Assembly (NCBI GenBank): GCA_024636785.1
Contig: JAGXGK010000042.1
Coordinates: 18,636-82,635, forward strand
DNA from: Gammaproteobacteria bacterium
GTDB taxonomy: Bacteria > Pseudomonadota > Gammaproteobacteria > SZUA-229
DNA: 64,000 nucleotides
Direction: 5' to 3'
The notes below the pieces were generated by a model. That model had not been told where the DNA came from. It was given only the letters and a program-made list of their open reading frames with translations, and made no database searches. Numbering within the stretch: the stretch's first letter is position 1; every line of letters begins with the position of its first letter. Positions 9,774 to 18,308 of this stretch are shown here, in pieces. Both the position numbers and the translations under genes were made by a program.

Positions 9774-10181
9774 ATGATAACACTGAAAAAAATTCTATTG
9801 CCTCTCTTTTTGGTGCTGCCGCTACAGGCAATGGCGCAGCAATACAGCGAACAGTCGCTAAAAACATTATTCACCACCCCGCAAGAAAGGCAGGCGATAG
9901 ATAGCAACAGAAGAAATAACAGAGCTTCAGCCAATCAGATACAGGGCGGCACTTCCAGAGTCCAGCTCAATGGCATCGTGAAACGCAGCAACGGAAAAAG
10001 CGTAGTCTGGATCAACGGCCAGAACACTATGGATAGCTCAAATGTAGAAAACTACAAAGTATATTCAAACGCCATCAACGCCGGCAACAAAACCCCGGTG
10101 ATGATCGACGGCAAAACAATCTACCTCAAACCCGGCGAAACCTGGTCAGAAGGTGAGGGCGTTTCCGATGTTGCTAAATAA
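9774..10181 (+). CDS. MshK/PilP-like small periplasmic pilus assembly protein
   Basis: I placed the start at the ATG at 9774, giving 135 residues, because this restores a clean signal peptide (MITLKKILLPLFLVLPLQAMAQ) with a GGAG-like ribosome site just upstream; the ORF-track start lies inside the previous gene. The mature part contains a small beta-rich segment (VQLNGIVKRSNGKSVVWING, then MIDGKTIYLKPGETW). That resembles the beta-sandwich core of MshK, PilP and GspC, which bind the secretin. It directly follows the MshJ-like gene. The family call is from position and topology. Confidence 0.6.
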   Translation: MITLKKILLPLFLVLPLQAMAQQYSEQSLKTLFTTPQERQAIDSNRRNNRASANQIQGGTSRVQLNGIVKRSNGKSVVWINGQNTMDSSNVENYKVYSNAINAGNKTPVMIDGKTIYLKPGETWSEGEGVSDVAK

Positions 10182-10210
10182 TTTAAAAAGTGTAATCCAC
10201 CGTGTTATTC

Positions 10211-11713
10211 ATGTCCACCCGTTCATCAGTTAAAACACCAAAAAATCAGCAGGGCTTAGCGTTGCTGATTTTGATTGTTGTTATAGTTTTAGCGTTCGCC
10301 ACCTATTCATTTTCCGGGCTTTTTATTAATCAGATTAAAACCGATGAGAAAATGCAAACTCAGGCGGTATTGAAGAAGGCAAAAGCGGCACTTATTGCGT
10401 ATGCTGTATCAAATTGGGCAGTAGCAGGAGATTATGGGGATCTGGGTAAACTACCATGCCCTGATTATAATTCTTCGCTTCAAGAAGGAAAGCAGGATAG
10501 TAATTGTGGCAGCGCGTATGCAAACGGAATCGGGTATTTTCCATGGCGAACGGTTGGTATAGATGAACCCATGGATTCTAGCGGGTCCTGTCTTATCTAT
10601 GCCGTGTCCCCTGCATATAAACAGACTCCATTTGCCGCGTTAAATCCTGACAGTTATGGGCAGTTTCAGATAGTGGATGAAAATGGCAATATTGTAGTTG
10701 GCGATACAGCAGAAAGCCGTCCAGTTGCGGTCATTATTGCACCTGATAGTACGTTATCCGGACAATCTAGAAATATTCTTGCTGGAACTGCATGTGGCGG
10801 AGATTACAACAACCTTGCGGCATATCTTGATGACAATGGTACGATAAATAATGCAGCGATTGATACAGGTACAGAGAATGTGATTGATCAGCTTCTGCAA
10901 ATTTATGCTGGCACGAAATCCGTGACAAACCCGGTGAATGACAGGATTATAACTATCAGTTATGACGAGCTATGGAGTTCTCAACAAGCTGTGCTAACAG
11001 GTGCAGCGTTCGATGAAAAAATTGAAAGCCTAACAGAAGCAATTGCACTCTGTTTTGCAGCATATGGCGCAAATAATGGCGGACACTTACCCATGCCGGT
11101 ATTACCTGATTTGAGTGGTGGTGAATATCGAAGGGATGTTGATTACGATGATAGTAATGATTTCACATCTGGATACGCTGGTCGATTACCATATGATGTT
11201 AGTCGGGCTAATTTAGAATTAAGTAACGGAAATGATAGTTATGTTTTTAAGAATTCGTATTGTGATGGTATTGATTTAGTATCAACACCATTGATAATAG
11301 AAAATATAAATTTTTCTAATGACGCAGGCAGTGATAGTGGTGAATATTTTAACGTTTGGAGAAATTGGAAAGATCATTTTTTTTATATCATATCAAAAGC
11401 GCACAGACCTTCTAGTATCGCCGTGTCTGCATGCGGTGGTGATTGTGCAAAAGTAGGGGCTATAGATTACGCTGGAATAGTCTTTTTTGCTGGTCTTAAA
11501 CTAAATTCCCAGCAGCGGTACACATCTATATTTGATAGTGCACTGGCAGCTGATTTAGATGATGATAAGGATGATATTGAGAATTATCTAGAAGACAATA
11601 GAGCGAGTATTTTTCCGGATAATTTAGGCAATGGTGTATACGATACAGTAGGCGCAGGAAGCAATGATATTATGTTCTGCATTAAAACAGATATGAGTGT
11701 GGTGGCCTGCTAG
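10211..11713 (+). CDS. Large prepilin-like protein with duplicated LPCP-type domain
   Basis: This ~500-residue protein starts with a short leader and hydrophobic helix (QQGLALLILIVVIVLAFATY). It looks like a type IV pilin-class signal but lacks the usual GFTLIE and therefore Glu5. GspK-type tip pseudopilins also lack Glu5. After the helix come KAALIAYA, GKLPCPD, a Cys, and GYFPWRTVGID, a block shared with the next gene. A weaker second copy starts near residue 275 (ALCFAAYGANNGGHLPMP...GYAGRLPYDV...WKDHFFYI). Several cysteines suggest disulfides. Codons are visibly more AT-rich than in mshE or mshG. A tip-located minor pilin or adhesin is possible. I prefer the ATG at 10211 to the upstream GTG. 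Confidence 0.7.
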   Translation: MSTRSSVKTPKNQQGLALLILIVVIVLAFATYSFSGLFINQIKTDEKMQTQAVLKKAKAALIAYAVSNWAVAGDYGDLGKLPCPDYNSSLQEGKQDSNCGSAYANGIGYFPWRTVGIDEPMDSSGSCLIYAVSPAYKQTPFAALNPDSYGQFQIVDENGNIVVGDTAESRPVAVIIAPDSTLSGQSRNILAGTACGGDYNNLAAYLDDNGTINNAAIDTGTENVIDQLLQIYAGTKSVTNPVNDRIITISYDELWSSQQAVLTGAAFDEKIESLTEAIALCFAAYGANNGGHLPMPVLPDLSGGEYRRDVDYDDSNDFTSGYAGRLPYDVSRANLELSNGNDSYVFKNSYCDGIDLVSTPLIIENINFSNDAGSDSGEYFNVWRNWKDHFFYIISKAHRPSSIAVSACGGDCAKVGAIDYAGIVFFAGLKLNSQQRYTSIFDSALAADLDDDKDDIENYLEDNRASIFPDNLGNGVYDTVGAGSNDIMFCIKTDMSVVAC

Positions 11714-12489
11714 TGGTAATAAGAAAAAATATATCTGGCTTTACACTTATCGAATTGGCGATTGTGCTGGTTATTGTTGGTGTATTAATGGGAAGTTTTA
11801 TTGGGTCACTGGCATCAAGAATTGAAACCACTCAACGCAACAATGCTAAAAATCAGCTTGAAGATATCAAAATGGCAATTTTAGGATTCGCTGCAGCAGA
11901 GGGTAAGTTACCGTGTCCTGCAACAACTGTCAGCGCAGGTGGCGCGGATCCTGCCGATGGCGTATGTACATTGCAGCACGGGTTTGTGCCAGGTAGAACG
12001 CTTGGACTGGATGGTGCCTATAACATGGATAACTTATTAATTGATACATGGGGAAATCCAATTCGTTACAGTGTGACAACTGGTCCTGATTTTACTACGG
12101 CAGGCAATATGGCGGCGACAACCATGGCTGTTCTTGCTCCAAACTTGGTAGTTTGCAGCGAGGATAGTGCTGCTGCTGATAGCTGTTCAGCAGGACTTGA
12201 ATTGATTGACAACGCACCGTTCATTTTGTTGTCGCTGGGAAAAGACGGAAGTGCCTTTGTTTCAAACGTAGCACCAAATTCAGATCAGGGTGAGAATGCC
12301 GGTGAAGTAGCTGTTGCAGCCAATGCTGCAGGGGAAAATCTGGCCTATACCGTAGGTGGCAATCGAGTATTTGTCAGTAAGGAGTTTAGTGCTGTTGGCT
12401 CAACAGCAGGCCAGTTCGACGATTTGATAGTATGGGTCTCGCCCTATATTCTTTACAGCCGCATGATAGAAGCAGGCCAGTTGCCTTAA
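11713..12489 (+). CDS. Type IV prepilin-like protein (GFTLIE signal, LPCP domain)
   Basis: This 258-residue protein has a class III prepilin signal (ISGFTLIELAIVLVIVGVL) with Glu5, cut by a PilD-type peptidase between Gly and Phe. The head shares the KLPCPAT...C...GFVPGRTLGLDG...DTWGNPIRYSV layout with the previous gene, so the two are paralogous in this part. The start is GTG at 11713 and overlaps the TAG stop of the previous gene by one base, implying translational coupling. It converges with the histidine kinase gene, overlapping it by 4 bp at the stop codons. Likely a minor or major pilin subunit of the MSHA-like system. Confidence 0.82.
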   Translation: MVIRKNISGFTLIELAIVLVIVGVLMGSFIGSLASRIETTQRNNAKNQLEDIKMAILGFAAAEGKLPCPATTVSAGGADPADGVCTLQHGFVPGRTLGLDGAYNMDNLLIDTWGNPIRYSVTTGPDFTTAGNMAATTMAVLAPNLVVCSEDSAAADSCSAGLELIDNAPFILLSLGKDGSAFVSNVAPNSDQGENAGEVAVAANAAGENLAYTVGGNRVFVSKEFSAVGSTAGQFDDLIVWVSPYILYSRMIEAGQLP

Positions 12490-14171
12490 TTATTAACCAC
12501 CTGCTCCAACTTAAAACAAACACGCCCCTCGATATTTTCGTATAACTCCAACTCAATATTATGACGGCTGGCCTGTTGCCGGCATTGGTATAAGCCAATA
12601 CCAAAACCATCTTCTGAATCAAGCGGGGTGTTGAACAGCATGGCGGCGAGTTGTTCGGGCACGGCGTTGCCGGTATCGCAGACGGTGAGTCTTACGTTGT
12701 TGTTGCGACATTCCAGCTGCACGAATATTTCTATATCGGCTTGAAGGATGCGTTTGTGGCGGGCATTGTCCAGCAGGTTTTCAATGATGCTGTCGTAAAC
12801 ATCGACAGGTATAGAAAAATCACTTTCGATATTTTCGATGAAGTCGATATTGCGCCGGTTGTAGCGCACTTTCAGTTGATTCCACCAGCTGCTGATGCTC
12901 GATATTTTGGACTGTTCCTGTTTCGGGGTGGATAGTTTATCGAGAGTGGTTTTCAGCCGTTGCGTCAACAGCGGCAGTTGCTGCTGCAAAATAACCTGCA
13001 CGTCTTCAAGATTGGTGTCTTTATCCAGCGCGATCAGAGTCATGGTTTGCGTGGATTGCAAAATGTTTTTAACGTCGTGTGTGAGTTTGGAGCCGGTTTC
13101 ATAAATAGCACGAAGGTGTGCCTGTTTGATCAGTTGCTGCTCCTGTATTTTGGCTCTGTAATAAAAGCTCAGCACGTTTAACAATAGTCTGGTGTGCAGT
13201 AACAGAGCGGGACCAATGGGACTGTAGGCGTATAGCGTTATATTTAAGCCATCGTCGACAAATTTTGCAGTGTGAGCGCTTTTTATGCCGGAGAGATGTT
13301 CCTGATTATGATTCTGCCAATGTACCCCGCAAACCCAGTCATAGGCGTACAGGTGTTGAATGCTGGTATGAAGAAACTGTTCAGGCTGGATGTTAGTGTT
13401 GGCTTCGACGGCGGAGAGTCTGGAGATCCACTGTTCAAAGGGGCCACCGATATTGAGCAGGTATCGTTCCCATATTTGCGCGATGCCGGAAAAGCCGGCG
13501 CGTGGTGTCCACAATACAGCTGTCGCGAGTAGAAACAGAGCGGCAATTAAAATTGTAATCACCAGCGAATGTAAATAAGGCGTTGTTGATGAAAATGTAA
13601 CAAGTACGCTACCCATGCATAAAAACAGGGTCAGTATGACAATGAAAAAGCCACGAATGAAGTCGATGTGCGCAGCGTGGGCGCTTCTTGAAGGAATAAA
13701 GACAAGCAGCAGTGGCAGGCCCAGCAAAATAAACTGAACGATTATTTGGTCACCCGCAGGAATCCCGGTTAATTCAAACAGGGTAGGATTGATGATAAGC
13801 ACCAGCTCAAGAAAGAGGGTGATGACTGCCAGGCCATAAGTGGCCCGGCCGATGCCGCGCGCGAAGATGCGACCTGTGAGCAGGCTGAGCAGCAACAGCA
13901 TCCAGAATGCGCTGATCCAGAAATTGAACCATAGGATGAAGACCAGTATGAAACCGGACAGCAGAGCCAGATTAATCCAGCTAAAGTTGTAATCACGACT
14001 TAAGATGGGCTGCCATAACAAAAACAGCCCGAAATGGGTCAGCAGGAAGCTGTAGGCAATCTTGTTGTCCGGCCCAAGAAAAACAGCCATTAATAGACTG
14101 AACAGCATCAGCCCGAGTAACTGATGCTCGAAGTTGAAAAAACGCCGGATGGATAGCAAAGGTAGAGTCAT
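12486..14171 (-). CDS. Multi-pass membrane sensor histidine kinase (orphan)
   Basis: This 561-residue protein has about eight to nine transmembrane helices in residues 1-245, a linker with GAF-like character (~265-375), a HisKA-like region with phospho-acceptor His (KLTHDVKNILQS), and a HATPase_c domain. The HATPase_c domain has an N box (ENLLDNARHK), G1 (DTGNAVP) and G2 (GFGIGLY). The layout recalls PrsK-type kinases of exopolysaccharide and exosortase loci, but I see no partner response regulator nearby. It is embedded between pilin genes and a divergent ABC permease, so it may sense the envelope state of this system. That role is inference. Confidence 0.85.
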   Translation of the reverse strand: MTLPLLSIRRFFNFEHQLLGLMLFSLLMAVFLGPDNKIAYSFLLTHFGLFLLWQPILSRDYNFSWINLALLSGFILVFILWFNFWISAFWMLLLLSLLTGRIFARGIGRATYGLAVITLFLELVLIINPTLFELTGIPAGDQIIVQFILLGLPLLLVFIPSRSAHAAHIDFIRGFFIVILTLFLCMGSVLVTFSSTTPYLHSLVITILIAALFLLATAVLWTPRAGFSGIAQIWERYLLNIGGPFEQWISRLSAVEANTNIQPEQFLHTSIQHLYAYDWVCGVHWQNHNQEHLSGIKSAHTAKFVDDGLNITLYAYSPIGPALLLHTRLLLNVLSFYYRAKIQEQQLIKQAHLRAIYETGSKLTHDVKNILQSTQTMTLIALDKDTNLEDVQVILQQQLPLLTQRLKTTLDKLSTPKQEQSKISSISSWWNQLKVRYNRRNIDFIENIESDFSIPVDVYDSIIENLLDNARHKRILQADIEIFVQLECRNNNVRLTVCDTGNAVPEQLAAMLFNTPLDSEDGFGIGLYQCRQQASRHNIELELYENIEGRVCFKLEQVVNN

Positions 14172-14218
14172 TTGCCTACAATTGCCTATTAATAAGTTTC
14201 ATCAGGTAAATCGGTTCC

Positions 14219-14989
14219 ATGGTTTCTCAAATGCTAACAATATCGAAATTTACCATAATTGAATCGATGCGTAATCGATTGTTGTGGTTATCTCTGCTGA
14301 TGATGATTATAGGCTTTGTGCTGGTTGAGTTTGTCGGTGATTTAGCCATCACCGAGCATCGTGCCACGCAGCTGTCGGTGCTGGCGGTGTTTCTGCGCCT
14401 GAGCGCGGTGTTGCTGGTAGCGCTGTTTGTCGTCTCCAGCAGTTTGCGCGAGCTTCAGGACAAGACACTGGAAATAATCCTGGCCATGGCCATCACCCGC
14501 AGCACTTACTATCTGGGGAAATTACTCGGTTACCTTGCCCTCTCGGTGCTCATGGCGATCGCTTATGCCGTGTTGCTGCTGATTTACGCGCCGTTTGAGC
14601 AAGTTCTGATCTGGGCACTGTCGCTGGCATTCGAGCTGTCGCTGGTGGTAGCGCTGGCGCTGGTGATGATGTTTACCTTTAAACAAACACCGGCAGCTTT
14701 AACCGGCGTATTCATCGTTTATTTGGCCGCCCGCATCATGGCGGCGCTGTCACTGATGGCGCAGCACCCCATCGTCAGGGATGATAGCATCGGACAGAAG
14801 TTTATGAATGTTTTTATCGAAATGATGACCTGGATACTGCCTGACCTGAGCCGCTTCACACAAACCGAATGGCTGGTTTACGCCACCGCTGACTGGCAAC
14901 AACTATGGCCGATACTGATTCAAAGCCTGATCTATCTCAGTTTGTTATCAGCAATCGCGCTGTTTGATTTCTACCGGAAAAACTTTTAA
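14219..14989 (+). CDS. ABC-2 type transporter permease
   Basis: This 256-residue integral membrane protein has about six helices and the layout of ABC-2 permeases (LRELQDKTLEIILAMAITRS, a coupling region typical of exporters of the NosY/GldF class). The cognate ATPase is probably the gene at 16705-17445, separated from it by a membrane-anchored protein and a pilin gene, an odd interruption. The gene starts 47 bp from the divergent histidine kinase, and its last base overlaps the next ATG. The substrate is unknown. Confidence 0.82.
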   Translation: MVSQMLTISKFTIIESMRNRLLWLSLLMMIIGFVLVEFVGDLAITEHRATQLSVLAVFLRLSAVLLVALFVVSSSLRELQDKTLEIILAMAITRSTYYLGKLLGYLALSVLMAIAYAVLLLIYAPFEQVLIWALSLAFELSLVVALALVMMFTFKQTPAALTGVFIVYLAARIMAALSLMAQHPIVRDDSIGQKFMNVFIEMMTWILPDLSRFTQTEWLVYATADWQQLWPILIQSLIYLSLLSAIALFDFYRKNF

Positions 14990-15720
14990 TGCCGGCGATT
15001 TTTTTCGACAAAGAACGGCCGGTATGGCATGTGCCCAAAACGGTTCAGCTGCTTCTGGTGCTGGCGCTGGCGTTGCAACTGGTCTGGCATTGTCAGCAGC
15101 AAACCGACGTAGCACAGGCTGAAGACCTGCCCGCGCCCATGTCAGTGAGCGCCTACACGCTGGTTTCGCTGAATGAGCCCATCGCCATCTCAAAGCTGCT
15201 TAATTTATGGCTACAGTCATTCGATAACCAGCCCGGAATAAGTCTCTCCTTCCATCAGCTCGATTACCTGCGCATTACCCGCTGGCTGGACACCATCATG
15301 GCACTCGACCCCGAAGGGCGCTACCCGATGCTGGTCGCCGCCAGAGTCTATGGCAGCGTCACCGACCCGGCGCGCCAACGCATCATGATGGATTACATCT
15401 ACAACAAGTTTAACGAAGACCCGAACCGGCACTGGCGCTGGCTGGCCCATGCCGCCATAATCACTAAACACAATCTAAAAGATATGCCGCTAGCGTTAAA
15501 ATACGCCCGCGCACTGGCGGAAAAAGCCACCGGCGAACAGGTTCCCTATTGGGCGCGTGACATGCACTTCATACTGTTGGAAGACATGGGCGAAATCGAA
15601 GCCGCCAAAGTTCTGGTGGGCGCATTACTGGAAAGCGGCGAAATAACCGATCCTTATGAACTGCGCTTCCTGAGCGAAAAAATCCGCGAATTAGAAGAAA
15701 AATCGACAGAAGGAGAGTAG
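14989..15720 (+). CDS. Membrane-anchored helical-repeat protein of unknown function
   Basis: This 243-residue protein has an N-terminal transmembrane helix at about 18-36 (TVQLLLVLALALQLVWHC), then a largely helical domain reminiscent of TPR solenoids (LRITRWLDTIMALDPEGRYP; MPLALKYARALAEKATGEQV; MGEIEAAKVLVGALLES). It overlaps the stop of the ABC permease gene by one base, so the two are translated together. It is likely periplasmic and could be an accessory of the exporter or of pilus assembly. I do not recognise a named family. Confidence 0.75.
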   Translation: MPAIFFDKERPVWHVPKTVQLLLVLALALQLVWHCQQQTDVAQAEDLPAPMSVSAYTLVSLNEPIAISKLLNLWLQSFDNQPGISLSFHQLDYLRITRWLDTIMALDPEGRYPMLVAARVYGSVTDPARQRIMMDYIYNKFNEDPNRHWRWLAHAAIITKHNLKDMPLALKYARALAEKATGEQVPYWARDMHFILLEDMGEIEAAKVLVGALLESGEITDPYELRFLSEKIRELEEKSTEGE

Positions 15721-15722
15721 AG

Positions 15723-15740
15723 CTGTCGAGATCTCGACAG
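15723..15740. promoter_or_regulatory. Perfect 18-bp palindrome upstream of the pilin promoter
   Basis: CTGTCGAGATCTCGACAG reads the same on both strands. It begins 2 bp after the stop of the upstream gene and is not followed by a T run, so it is a poor terminator. Its centre lies about 96 bp upstream of the transcription start predicted from the sigma-54 promoter at 15802. That is a usual distance for an enhancer-binding protein site. The protein that binds it is unknown. Confidence 0.6.
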
Positions 15741-15801
15741 AAAGAATAAGTTTTAACAGAATAATAATAAAAAATCCCCATTGCAGCGGTATTTTTATAG
15801 A

Positions 15802-15817
15802 TGGCCTGTTAATTGCA
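15802..15817 (+). promoter_or_regulatory. Sigma-54 (RpoN) promoter of the pilin gene
   Basis: TGGCCTGTTAATTGCA matches the consensus TGGCAC-N5-TTGCW at the GG and GC elements with the required 10-bp gap. The predicted start of transcription is near 15828, which rules out the ORF-track start at 15781. It leaves a 49-nt leader to the ATG at 15877. Sigma-54 control of major pilins through PilR is known in Pseudomonas. Confidence 0.72.
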
Positions 15818-15876
15818 ATATAATCAGCTATAAATATAAAATAAGATCAATGCATAACAAAATTGAGAGAAATAGT

Positions 15877-16608
15877 ATGAGCATGCACCAACAAATGAGA
15901 AAACAGCTAGGCCGTCAACAGAAGGGTTTTACCCTGATTGAAATCGCAATTGTATTAGTAATTATCGGCCTGCTACTGGGTGGCGTGCTCAAAGGTCAGG
16001 AATTGATTAATACTGCACGTGTTCGCTCGCTTAATAACAGCGTTGATGGCATTACCGCAGCCTGGTTCAGTTTTCAGGATCGTTATCGTGCGTTTCCGGG
16101 TGATTATTTAACGGCAAGAGCAGCTGTGAATTTGCCGGGTGTGACGGCAGGTGGTGATGGTAATGGTCAAGTCGTCACAGCTGCAGAGCGTGGACTTGCA
16201 TGGGTGCATTTACAGGCAGCAGGTTATATAACCGGCGGTTATACTGATAATACTGCCAGCATCGCAGATGCCGCTTTATATGTATGCACCACAGTGCTAT
16301 GTCCAGATAACGGATTCGGATCCGGTATGGTTATAAGTCACGGAAGTGTACAGATAAGTTCAGTTGCAGCGACAGCGGCAGCGCATGAATTGATTACTGG
16401 CCAGGGTGTTCCGGTTGACGTGCTTGCCGAGCTCGACCGTAAAGTAGATGACGGAATTGCTGGAGCTGGATTAATGCAAATAGGGTTGGGTGGCACCACC
16501 TGGACGCCAGCAATGGCTGCAGCTTGTATTAACACTGTTGCTACTGTCGATGAGTATCAGTTGAAAACACCCAGTGACAATTGTGCAGCGGTATTCAGAA
16601 ATTTTTAA
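15877..16608 (+). CDS. Type IV pilin-like protein
   Basis: This pilin has a class III signal (QQKGFTLIEIAIVLVIIGLL) and Glu5, followed by the pilin spine helix (LKGQELINTARVRSLNNSVD). A ~200-residue head ends with a disulfide-type Cys pair (AACINTV...DNCAAVFRNF). I chose the ATG at 15877 (MSMHQQMRKQ) because GAGAGAAA precedes it and it is downstream of the sigma-54 promoter; 15850 is also possible. The gene is monocistronic by appearance, with its own promoter and a strong terminator. That is what one expects for a highly expressed major pilin. It interrupts the ABC permease/ATPase pair. Confidence 0.85.
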   Translation: MSMHQQMRKQLGRQQKGFTLIEIAIVLVIIGLLLGGVLKGQELINTARVRSLNNSVDGITAAWFSFQDRYRAFPGDYLTARAAVNLPGVTAGGDGNGQVVTAAERGLAWVHLQAAGYITGGYTDNTASIADAALYVCTTVLCPDNGFGSGMVISHGSVQISSVAATAAAHELITGQGVPVDVLAELDRKVDDGIAGAGLMQIGLGGTTWTPAMAAACINTVATVDEYQLKTPSDNCAAVFRNF

Positions 16609-16636
16609 TTGCATTGCGACGACGTGATATAAAAAG

Positions 16637-16660
16637 AGCCCGGTATGCGGGCTTTTTTTT
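16637..16660 (+). terminator. Rho-independent terminator after the pilin gene
   Basis: AGCCCG, a short loop (GTATG) and CGGGCT are followed by a run of T. It separates the pilin transcript from the ABC ATPase gene and overlaps the ORF-track start of that gene, which supports the later start at 16705. Confidence 0.88.
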
Positions 16661-16704
16661 GCCCTGCTTTTAATGAAACCTGTAAACTAAAGTTCAGCAT
16701 AATC

Positions 16705-17445
16705 ATGAAAGTTATTGAGTGTAATAATCTGCTTAAATCCTACGGTGCCAAAAAAGTGCTCGATGGCATTAACCTGTCGGTAAATCGGGGTGAATTTTTC
16801 GGGCTGGTGGGTATGAACGGCAGCGGCAAATCCACCATGATTAAAGCCATGCTCGATCTGGTGGCGGTTGATGGCGGCGAGATAAAACTATTTGGTGAGC
16901 CGCATCGTCAGGTAACGGCAAGAAAAAAACTGGCCTATCTGCCCGACCGCTTCTCGCCACCGCCACACCTTAAGGGCAAAGACTTCATCTGCTACATGCT
17001 TGAGCTTCAGGGTCAGAAGTGCGATGAAGCCGGCATCAATAAAATGCTCGACGCACTGGAGCTGGACAAAGCCGCAATGCAGTCATCGGTAGGCAAACTC
17101 TCCAAAGGCATGACACAAAAACTAGGCCTCGCGGTCTGTCTGCTGAGTGATAAAAAACTACTCATACTCGACGAACCCATGAGCGGACTGGACCCCAAAG
17201 CCAGAGTGCTGTTTAAACAAGAATTGCACAGTAAAAAACGAAATGATCCGGAAGACCCCGGCCTCACCGTTTTTTTCAGCTCACACGTTCTGGCCGACGT
17301 CGACGAACTCGCCGACCGCATAGCCGTACTGCATAACAGCAAACTGATGTATGTCGGCAGCACTGCAGGTTTTAAAAAAGAGTATGCAGCAGAAACGCTG
17401 GAAGAAGCCTATATGCAGTGTATTGAAGGCATAGTTGGCAGTTAA
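16705..17445 (+). CDS. ABC transporter ATP-binding protein
   Basis: This 246-residue ATPase has Walker A GMNGSGKST, a signature LSKGMTQKLG (variant of LSGGQ), Walker B KLLILDEPMSGLD and an H-loop (SSHVLADVDELAD). It is of the ABC-2 exporter class and probably partners the permease at 14219-14989. The start at 16705 (MKVIECNNLLKSYG) fits the family; the longer ORF would begin inside the pilin terminator. The last ~25 residues match the ABC-2 ATPase tail (ETLEEAYM). Confidence 0.87.
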   Translation: MKVIECNNLLKSYGAKKVLDGINLSVNRGEFFGLVGMNGSGKSTMIKAMLDLVAVDGGEIKLFGEPHRQVTARKKLAYLPDRFSPPPHLKGKDFICYMLELQGQKCDEAGINKMLDALELDKAAMQSSVGKLSKGMTQKLGLAVCLLSDKKLLILDEPMSGLDPKARVLFKQELHSKKRNDPEDPGLTVFFSSHVLADVDELADRIAVLHNSKLMYVGSTAGFKKEYAAETLEEAYMQCIEGIVGS

Positions 17446-17459
17446 AAGCTAAACAAGGA

Positions 17460-17620
17460 GTCCGCGAAAAACGCACTAAAATGCCGGGAGCATTTTGAAC
17501 GCACGCAGTGCGGCCCGGAGGGTAAAGCGCAGGATTGCGCGTAATCAAGAACGCGAAAAAACCATTTAATTCATACGCTCTGCTTTTGACTTTTTCGCGT
17601 CCTTCGCGTTTTTCGCGGAC
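17460..17620. repeat. Inverted-repeat element R1 with perfect 15-bp ends
   Basis: GTCCGCGAAAAACGC at 17460-17474 is repeated exactly in inverse at 17606-17620. Inside is a cassette (17494-17543; GCGGCCCGGAGGGTAAAGCG) that also occurs in element R3 at 38.2 kb. Just outside the right end, TGTGTTCATCTGTGGACT matches the terminal repeat of R2 at 31.2 kb. The 236-bp space between the convergent genes holds no coding sequence. It looks like a small non-autonomous palindromic element. Confidence 0.7.
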
Positions 17621-17681
17621 AAAGCTCTTGTTCTTGTCTGTGTTCATCTGTGGACTAAATGTTTTAATCGTCTACCGCCAG

Positions 17682-18308
17682 TTATTTTATAGCTGCAGCA
17701 TCAGCAACCGTGGAAGACAGCCAGCGAGTCAGATCCTGAGCTAATTTTGTAGTAGCGGAATTGAGCGCCTCGACGCCTCCTCTGGCATTCTGCGTGCGGG
17801 CGTCAAAGCGTTGTTGAAATGTCCTGGTGGCGACCACCTGGCTGCTGTCTAAGTCTACAAGATAAAACTCTATGCTTACTCGGCCCTCGGAGGTGTCATC
17901 AGAATTTATATGATGATAGAACTCAAGCAGATTGCTCTCCAGTAATAAATCGGCACGGGCGCTGGAGTGTGAAGGTAGAACCGACCTGAACGTCGCACTT
18001 TTACCAATGCATGTGACGAAAGCAAAGCTAAGCATATTGTTGGGCGTGTCGCTCCAGCTACTGTATGCATAGGGGAGTAGCATCAATTCATTTTGCCGAT
18101 AAAGCAGGTTCCTGCTCATAATCGCGGATGTGCTTTTGGGCTTTGAGATTTTCAGCACTTTTGAGGGCAAGGGTTCTGAGGGTAAAGGCGTGAATGCTTC
18201 ACAAGAAGGCTGGAGCATATATAGATCATCAGGAGGGACGGCTTTGCTGGCGCAACCTGAAACTATAGTAACGCTGATGAACAGCAACAATGTATATAGC
18301 TTATTCAT
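17682..18308 (-). CDS. PqiC/MlaD-associated ABC-type transport auxiliary lipoprotein
   Basis: This 208-residue lipoprotein has the signal and lipobox TIVSGCAS, then a PqiC/DUF330-like domain. The segment ADLLLESNLLEFYHHINSDD...VSIEFYLVDLDSSQVVATRTF is the family core, usually an outer-membrane-anchored partner of an MCE protein. It overlaps the mlaD-like gene by 8 bp and is last in a four-gene operon. The likely job is to receive lipids or dock the MCE ring at the outer membrane. Confidence 0.83.
   Translation of the reverse strand: MNKLYTLLLFISVTIVSGCASKAVPPDDLYMLQPSCEAFTPLPSEPLPSKVLKISKPKSTSAIMSRNLLYRQNELMLLPYAYSSWSDTPNNMLSFAFVTCIGKSATFRSVLPSHSSARADLLLESNLLEFYHHINSDDTSEGRVSIEFYLVDLDSSQVVATRTFQQRFDARTQNARGGVEALNSATTKLAQDLTRWLSSTVADAAAIK

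Noticed and set aside
15723-15740. LexA-box reading of the palindrome (CTGT...ACAG)
   Set aside because: The gap between CTGT and ACAG is 10 bp; the gammaproteobacterial LexA box needs 8.
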